From WQXF01 sp031553615 (lineage in GTDB: Bacteria > Bacillota > Clostridia > Christensenellales > Aristaeellaceae), in assembly GCA_031553615.1 (NCBI GenBank), contig JAVBLJ010000011.1, positions 11,589 through 75,588 on the forward strand: DNA of 64,000 nucleotides. Reading direction: 5' to 3'. Shown piece after piece: positions 60,527 through 64,000 of the stretch; position 1 is the stretch's first letter; every line of letters starts with the position of its first letter. The position numbers were made by a program, and so were the translations under genes. Below the pieces are notes generated by a model that saw nothing but the letters and a program-made list of their open reading frames with translations, was not told the DNA's origin and did no database searches.

Positions 60527-60613
60527 GGGGCTGTCGCGGTAGCGACGCCCCCGAACAGAAAAAAGCGGGGCTGTCGCGCTGGCGTTAAGCCAGCGCGGCA
60601 GCCCCTTATTTTT
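60527..60613. terminator. Double hairpin terminator, bidirectional
   Basis: A first hairpin (GGGGCTGTCGC / GCGACGCCCC) is followed by a second, 16-bp one (GGGGCTGTCGCGCTGG with 60590-60605) and TTATTTTT; A-runs on the left serve the minus strand. It separates the convergent defence gene and ABC operon. Confidence 0.88.
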
Positions 60614-60676
60614 GCAAAATCGGATAAAACACCTTGACAAAATTGCTTTGAAAAAGCGAATGGTTGCAGGAATGTG

Positions 60677-61474
60677 CTACATCCTCGCCCCGATCAGGTT
60701 CCCCGAGGCGTAGCGCTTCAAGCCTTTGTAGAAAAACAGGCAGGCCAGCGCACAATAGAGCAGGCTTCCGGCCAGGAGCGCCAGCAGCAGCTCCCAGCGG
60801 AACTGCCGCAGCAGCGTAAGCGGCAGGTGCACCACCAGCCCGGCGGGGATGACCGTATACATCAGCACCTTGATTACCTTGGGGAATATGCCCGGCGGGT
60901 ATAGGCTGAAATTGAGCGTGAACTCCGGAATCATGCCCGCCAGCGTGGAGGCATCGCCCCAAAAGAAGGTGAGCGTGTGCGCGCTGACGCCGATGGCGGC
61001 GATCAGCAGAGCACCTATCAGCGTGGCCAGCACGAACACGAGCCAGGCCATCGCGCCGCTCTGCGTAATCGCCATCAGGATCACGCCGTAGGCCAGGTCG
61101 CCCCAGGCGCTCAGCGAGGTATGCGAGCAGAGCAGGCTGAGCAGCACGTTCTTGGGTTGAAGCAGAAATACATCCAGCTCACCGCTTTGGATGATCCCCG
61201 AAATCTGCGTGCAATTGCCGAACACCACGTGCGCCAGACCGAACGCGCTGGCGTTCACCGCCCACACGAACATCATGTCGTCGAAGGAGTAGCCGCCGAT
61301 GCGCCCCTGAAGCGCCGAAAATACGATCCACCAGAAAAAGATGAACGTGCTGTTCGAAAGCGCCATGCCGATAGCCTGCATGAAGAAACTGGCCCGGTAT
61401 TCGAGCGCACCCGTCAGATTGACGCGCGCATAGCAGGCCAGCAGCCGCAGGTACACGCGCAGTGATTTGCCCAT
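60677..61474 (-). CDS. ABC-2 type exporter permease (COG3694-like)
   Basis: 265 residues, six membrane segments, with YRASFFMQAIGMALSNSTFI, SGELDVFLLQPKNVLLSLLC and SLYPPGIFPKVIKVLMYTVI, matching the DUF990/ABC-2_2 permeases that work as heteromers. CAAAGGAGG precedes the ATG. Last gene of the ATPase-permease-permease operon. Confidence 0.9.
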   Translation of the reverse strand: MGKSLRVYLRLLACYARVNLTGALEYRASFFMQAIGMALSNSTFIFFWWIVFSALQGRIGGYSFDDMMFVWAVNASAFGLAHVVFGNCTQISGIIQSGELDVFLLQPKNVLLSLLCSHTSLSAWGDLAYGVILMAITQSGAMAWLVFVLATLIGALLIAAIGVSAHTLTFFWGDASTLAGMIPEFTLNFSLYPPGIFPKVIKVLMYTVIPAGLVVHLPLTLLRQFRWELLLALLAGSLLYCALACLFFYKGLKRYASGNLIGARM

Positions 61475-61522
61475 GAGAAAGCCTCCTTTGAATCGGTATT
61501 CATCGCGCGCTGGGCGGGGCGG

Positions 61523-62347
61523 TCAGCCCCCGTTTGCGTCCAAGCGCCGCCTGCCCGCATGGTACACGCGCAGCGAGAGCGCCACCGCCGCCGCCAGCCA
61601 GAGCATCTGCACGGGCACCACCTGCCAAAACATCGGCCAGGAAAAGCGGGTGATCAGCCGCGCCGGGGCCCACGCCACGTAGGAAAACGGCAGCCATCGC
61701 GCCACGCCCTGCAGCCAGCCGGGCAGCATTTCGAGGGGCAAAAACGTGCCCAGCATGAACACCAGCTTGTTATAGATGAGGAAGGGGCCAAAGTTATCCT
61801 CGATAAAGAACGCGCTGAGGCTGATCACCAGCCTGGCAAAAAAGTTGAGGCAGATGCCCAGGGCGAGCGAGAGTAGCATGGCGGGCAGATGCAGCGGATT
61901 GAAGCCCGTGAGCGGACCCACGGTGGCCAGCGCCAGCACGCAGCCCAGCGCACCGTAGACCAGCAGCCCATACAGCGATTGCCCCATGCTGTAGGCGAAC
62001 TGGTAGCCCAGGTAATGGTAGGGCCGCGCGATCTGGTAGGCGATGGCCCCGGTCTTGATATCGCTGTTCATCTGCCCGAAGGCCGAATTGCGCGCGCTGA
62101 ACGCGACCAGCTCTGTGACGCACAGGTACCAGACCATCTGCGGCAGGGTATAGCCGTTCTCCAACCCGCCCGCGTACATGGCGCTCCACAGCCGGGAAAA
62201 CACGTAGATGAACAGCGCGTAGAAGCCCAGGCCGCTCACCAGCCCAGCGGGGTAGATGAGCGCAGTCTGCAGGCTGATGCCCGCGATGCGCAGGTACTTG
62301 CCCGGCGAAAAGCCATGCTTTGCGCGGGCATTGGCGGATGCGCTCAT
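61523..62347 (-). CDS. ABC-2 type exporter permease (COG4587-like)
   Basis: 274 residues, about six membrane segments. It contains SARNSAFGQMNSDIKTGAIA and YQIARPYHYLGYQFAYSMGQ, the loop conserved in this subfamily. The ATG (62345-62347) overlaps the ATPase stop by three bases. Forms a heterodimeric membrane channel with the next gene product. Confidence 0.9.
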   Translation of the reverse strand: MSASANARAKHGFSPGKYLRIAGISLQTALIYPAGLVSGLGFYALFIYVFSRLWSAMYAGGLENGYTLPQMVWYLCVTELVAFSARNSAFGQMNSDIKTGAIAYQIARPYHYLGYQFAYSMGQSLYGLLVYGALGCVLALATVGPLTGFNPLHLPAMLLSLALGICLNFFARLVISLSAFFIEDNFGPFLIYNKLVFMLGTFLPLEMLPGWLQGVARWLPFSYVAWAPARLITRFSWPMFWQVVPVQMLWLAAAVALSLRVYHAGRRRLDANGG

Positions 62348-63435
62348 CCAACCTCGCCTCCCGTCCTTGGACTTGCCAGCCCTGGATCGCCCTGTTTTTT
62401 GCGAAATATGGCGGCTATGATCTCCTCCATGGGCGGGTCGCTGACGGTGATATCGGCCACCAAGCCGGGCCCGGTCAGCGCCTGCATCACCTCGCCGATG
62501 GGCCGCAACGCCGTATCCACCGCAAGCTGAGCGGTGTTCTCGCCCTCCGCGCCGCACGCTTCGCTGCCGTTGATTTCACCGCCGCCCTCCTTGCACCCGC
62601 CCATCCTGTTCGAAAGCACCGTCACTCCCCCCAGCTCGGGCAGTGCGCATGCCTCCGTGAACCGCACGTCGATCACCTTGCGGCCCAGGTACTCGCGCTT
62701 CATGGCGTCGACCGGCTGATCGAGCACGATCTGCCCATCGTTGATCACCACGGCGCGGCGGCAGAGCTGTTCCACATCGCCCGCATCGTGGCTGGTCAGG
62801 AACACGGTAGTGCCCTGCTCAGCGTTCATGCGGCGGATCAGCGCGCGGATCGCCTGCTTCACGATCACGTCCAGACCGATGGTCGGCTCATCGAGAAACA
62901 ACACGTCGGGCCGATGGAGCAGGGAAGCCGCCACCTCGCAGCGGATGCGCTGGCCCAGCGATAGCTTACGCACCGGCGTTTTCATGAGCGGCTCCAGCTC
63001 GAAGAGCGCGGCCAGCTCTTCGACGCGGCGCTTGAGCTCAGCGCGCTCGATGTCGTATATCGCGCCCAATAGCGCGAAGCTGTCGCTAGGCGGCAGGTGG
63101 AACCAGAGCTGCGATTTCTGCCCGAACACCGTGCCCACGCGCCGCGAAAGCGCGGAGCGATCGCGGGCGGGATCGAGCCCGGCCACCGCCAGCTCGCCGC
63201 CGCTGGGTTGCAGGATTCCGGTCATCATCTTGATGGTGGTCGATTTGCCCGCCCCGTTCGGGCCGATGAATGCGACCATCTCCCCGGCGCTCACGGTCAG
63301 GTCGATGCCGCGCACCGCCTCGACCCGCCGGTATTCGGGCCGCAGCAGCCCGTGAAACCCCGCCGCCAAGCCCTCGGCCTTCACCCGGGCAGTGTAGTGC
63401 TTGGACAAGTTCCTTGCCTCGATGATGTTGGGCAT
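62344..63435 (-). CDS. ABC exporter ATPase (COG4586-like)
   Basis: 363 residues from MPNIIEARNLSKHY. Walker A GPNGAGKST (about 56-64), signature LSLGQRIRCEVAASLL, Walker B VLFLDEPTIGLD and the H-loop FLTSHD are complete. The C-terminal tail contains a Gly/Glu-rich insert (GGCKEGGGEINGSEACGAEG) before the final helix. Exporters of this three-part type move drugs or peptides, but the substrate is unknown. TCGGAGGGAG precedes the ATG (63435). Expression appears to be controlled by the attenuator upstream. Confidence 0.92.
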   Translation of the reverse strand: MPNIIEARNLSKHYTARVKAEGLAAGFHGLLRPEYRRVEAVRGIDLTVSAGEMVAFIGPNGAGKSTTIKMMTGILQPSGGELAVAGLDPARDRSALSRRVGTVFGQKSQLWFHLPPSDSFALLGAIYDIERAELKRRVEELAALFELEPLMKTPVRKLSLGQRIRCEVAASLLHRPDVLFLDEPTIGLDVIVKQAIRALIRRMNAEQGTTVFLTSHDAGDVEQLCRRAVVINDGQIVLDQPVDAMKREYLGRKVIDVRFTEACALPELGGVTVLSNRMGGCKEGGGEINGSEACGAEGENTAQLAVDTALRPIGEVMQALTGPGLVADITVSDPPMEEIIAAIFRKKQGDPGLASPRTGGEVG

Positions 63436-63477
63436 CCTGGCTCCCTCCGATCGAATCACAAATTTTCGAAAACTGAA

Positions 63478-63510
63478 ACAAAAAAGGCCCGGAGCCGCTC
63501 GCTCCGAACC
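63478..63510 (-). terminator. Attenuator terminator upstream of the ABC exporter
   Basis: On the minus strand, GGTTCGGAGC, loop GAGCG, GCTCCGGGCC (two G-U pairs), then TTTTTTGTTT. It lies between the leader-peptide gene and the ATPase gene, so full-length mRNA requires read-through. Confidence 0.88.
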
Positions 63511-63598
63511 TTGGTACGATGCACTATCGTCCAACGATTCCCGATCGACGCGGCTTTCGCTTCCAGCGGCCGCGTCGAACAGGCTGCAAACCTATCCG

Positions 63599-63679
63599 CT
63601 ACGTCCGCGAACGGGTAACCAGCATGCTAATCGGTTGTTCGTAGGAGAATGGGATGACCAAGGCGTTCATGCGTAGCAT
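63599..63679 (-). CDS. 26-residue leader peptide
   Basis: Reading frame MLRMNALVIPFSYEQPISML followed by VTRSRT and TAG, with an ideal AAGGAGG seven bases before the ATG. It begins about 60 nt after a consensus promoter and is followed by a structured RNA and a terminator. This is the layout of ribosome-mediated attenuators such as those before drug-transporter and resistance genes. The peptide itself matches nothing I know. Confidence 0.78.
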   Translation of the reverse strand: MLRMNALVIPFSYEQPISMLVTRSRT

Positions 63680-63746
63680 ACGGTTACCTCCTTCGTCGAT
63701 GGTGTCCCCGATCCTATCCGGATTGTGGGGAAAAATGATTTTCTGT

Positions 63747-63775
63747 AGTATATGCGCCGGAGCGACGGTTGTCAA
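63747..63775 (-). promoter_or_regulatory. Consensus promoter of the leader/ABC exporter operon
   Basis: On the minus strand, TTGACA (63770-63775), 17 bp, TATACT (63747-63752). A strong promoter, consistent with constant transcription of an attenuated leader. In the leader, TCGACGCGGC / GCCGCGTCGA forms a 10-bp hairpin (about 63544-63577) between the peptide and the terminator. Confidence 0.9.
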
Positions 63776-63829
63776 GCTGTTTTTGAATTTAATCCTGCAA
63801 ATTCATTTCTGCAAATTTTTCTAATTTTG

Positions 63830-63991
63830 ATACCAATTCCAATTAGGTTTTGCCAATAAGCCAGCGAGAGATTTTTTCGATCGGCTAGGAGTCCGAAGGA
63901 GGCGTAGCCAGCAGCTACGCTGACCGAGGCACGACAACGCCGATCGAAAAAAATCCGCTGGATTGTGGCAAAACGTAGTTGGAATGGGTAT
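63830..63991. mobile_element. Family A MITE-like element, copy 2
   Basis: 162 bp, closely matching 48044-48206. Terminal inverted repeats of about 26 bp (ATACCAATTCCAATTAGG... with ATACCCATTCCAACTACG... on the other strand). The core has CGATCGGC...GCCGATCG outer arms and the GCGTAGC/GCTACGC hairpin. No coding capacity. It lies upstream of the ABC operon promoter at the right edge of the window. Confidence 0.85.
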
Positions 63992-64000
63992 TACACTCCG

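Overview
The window is a GC-rich, densely coded Bacillota (Firmicutes) chromosome segment. Evidence for a spore-forming clostridial lineage is a YunB sporulation protein, TPP and T-box leaders, SigA-type promoters, strong AGGAGG ribosome-binding sites, rho-independent terminators, an Opp peptide importer and Pro/Thr/Glu-repeat secreted proteins. A high-GC relative of the Christensenellales would fit, but I cannot fix the genus from sequence alone. No rRNA, tRNA, CRISPR array, prophage or complete insertion sequence was seen.

Layout. 1-5.9 kb: dihydrouridine synthase (partial), CNNM/CorC-type membrane protein, a LysR regulator divergent from a CofE-like ligase, YebC. 5.9-13.2 kb: two mobile or structured repeats, YunB, a class A penicillin-binding protein, a tandem repeat block and a secreted repeat protein. 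13.2-17.9 kb: argB-argD-argF-GNAT operon behind a promoter carrying an ArgR-type box, then a rhodanese lipoprotein. 17.9-21.2 kb: YfbR-like nucleotidase, TPP riboswitch with ThiT, MATE pump. 21.2-29 kb: inverted repeat copy, ApgM, LCP protein, OGG-type glycosylase, secreted protein, T-box and isoleucyl-tRNA synthetase. 29-36.5 kb: membrane glycosyltransferase-like protein, RNA methyltransferase, pseudouridine synthase, an MFS pump with an ArsR-like regulator and paired operators, holin-like protein, Eis-like acetyltransferase. 36.5-46.3 kb: DUF362 ferredoxin protein and an envelope block (L,D-transpeptidase, two MBOAT acyltransferases, two SGNH-like partners, VanY-type peptidase). 46.3-58.4 kb: MgtE behind a structured terminator-bearing leader, a small protein, divergent oppA and oppBCDF, and three M42 peptidases. 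58.4-64 kb: an AT-rich GmrSD/DUF262 defence gene, then an ABC-2 exporter behind a leader-peptide/terminator attenuator.

How the genes work together. Peptides imported by Opp can be finished by the three adjacent M42 aminopeptidases. argBDF convert N-acetylglutamate towards citrulline. PBP, LCP, L,D-transpeptidase, VanY-like peptidase and the duplicated MBOAT/SGNH pair build and modify the envelope.

Most unusual content. (1) A family of dispersed repeats built from a roughly 60-nt, two-hairpin unit whose stems change by compensating bases between copies. Two of these are 310-bp elements with 16-bp terminal inverted repeats and 10-bp target duplications. (2) A second, roughly 160-bp palindromic MITE-like family in which one copy has the same core but different terminal repeats. 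(3) A 26-codon leader peptide plus terminator ahead of an ABC exporter. (4) An unrecognised structured leader ahead of mgtE. (5) Tandem duplications of 11-20 bp at many gene junctions, several of which multiply Shine-Dalgarno-like sequences.
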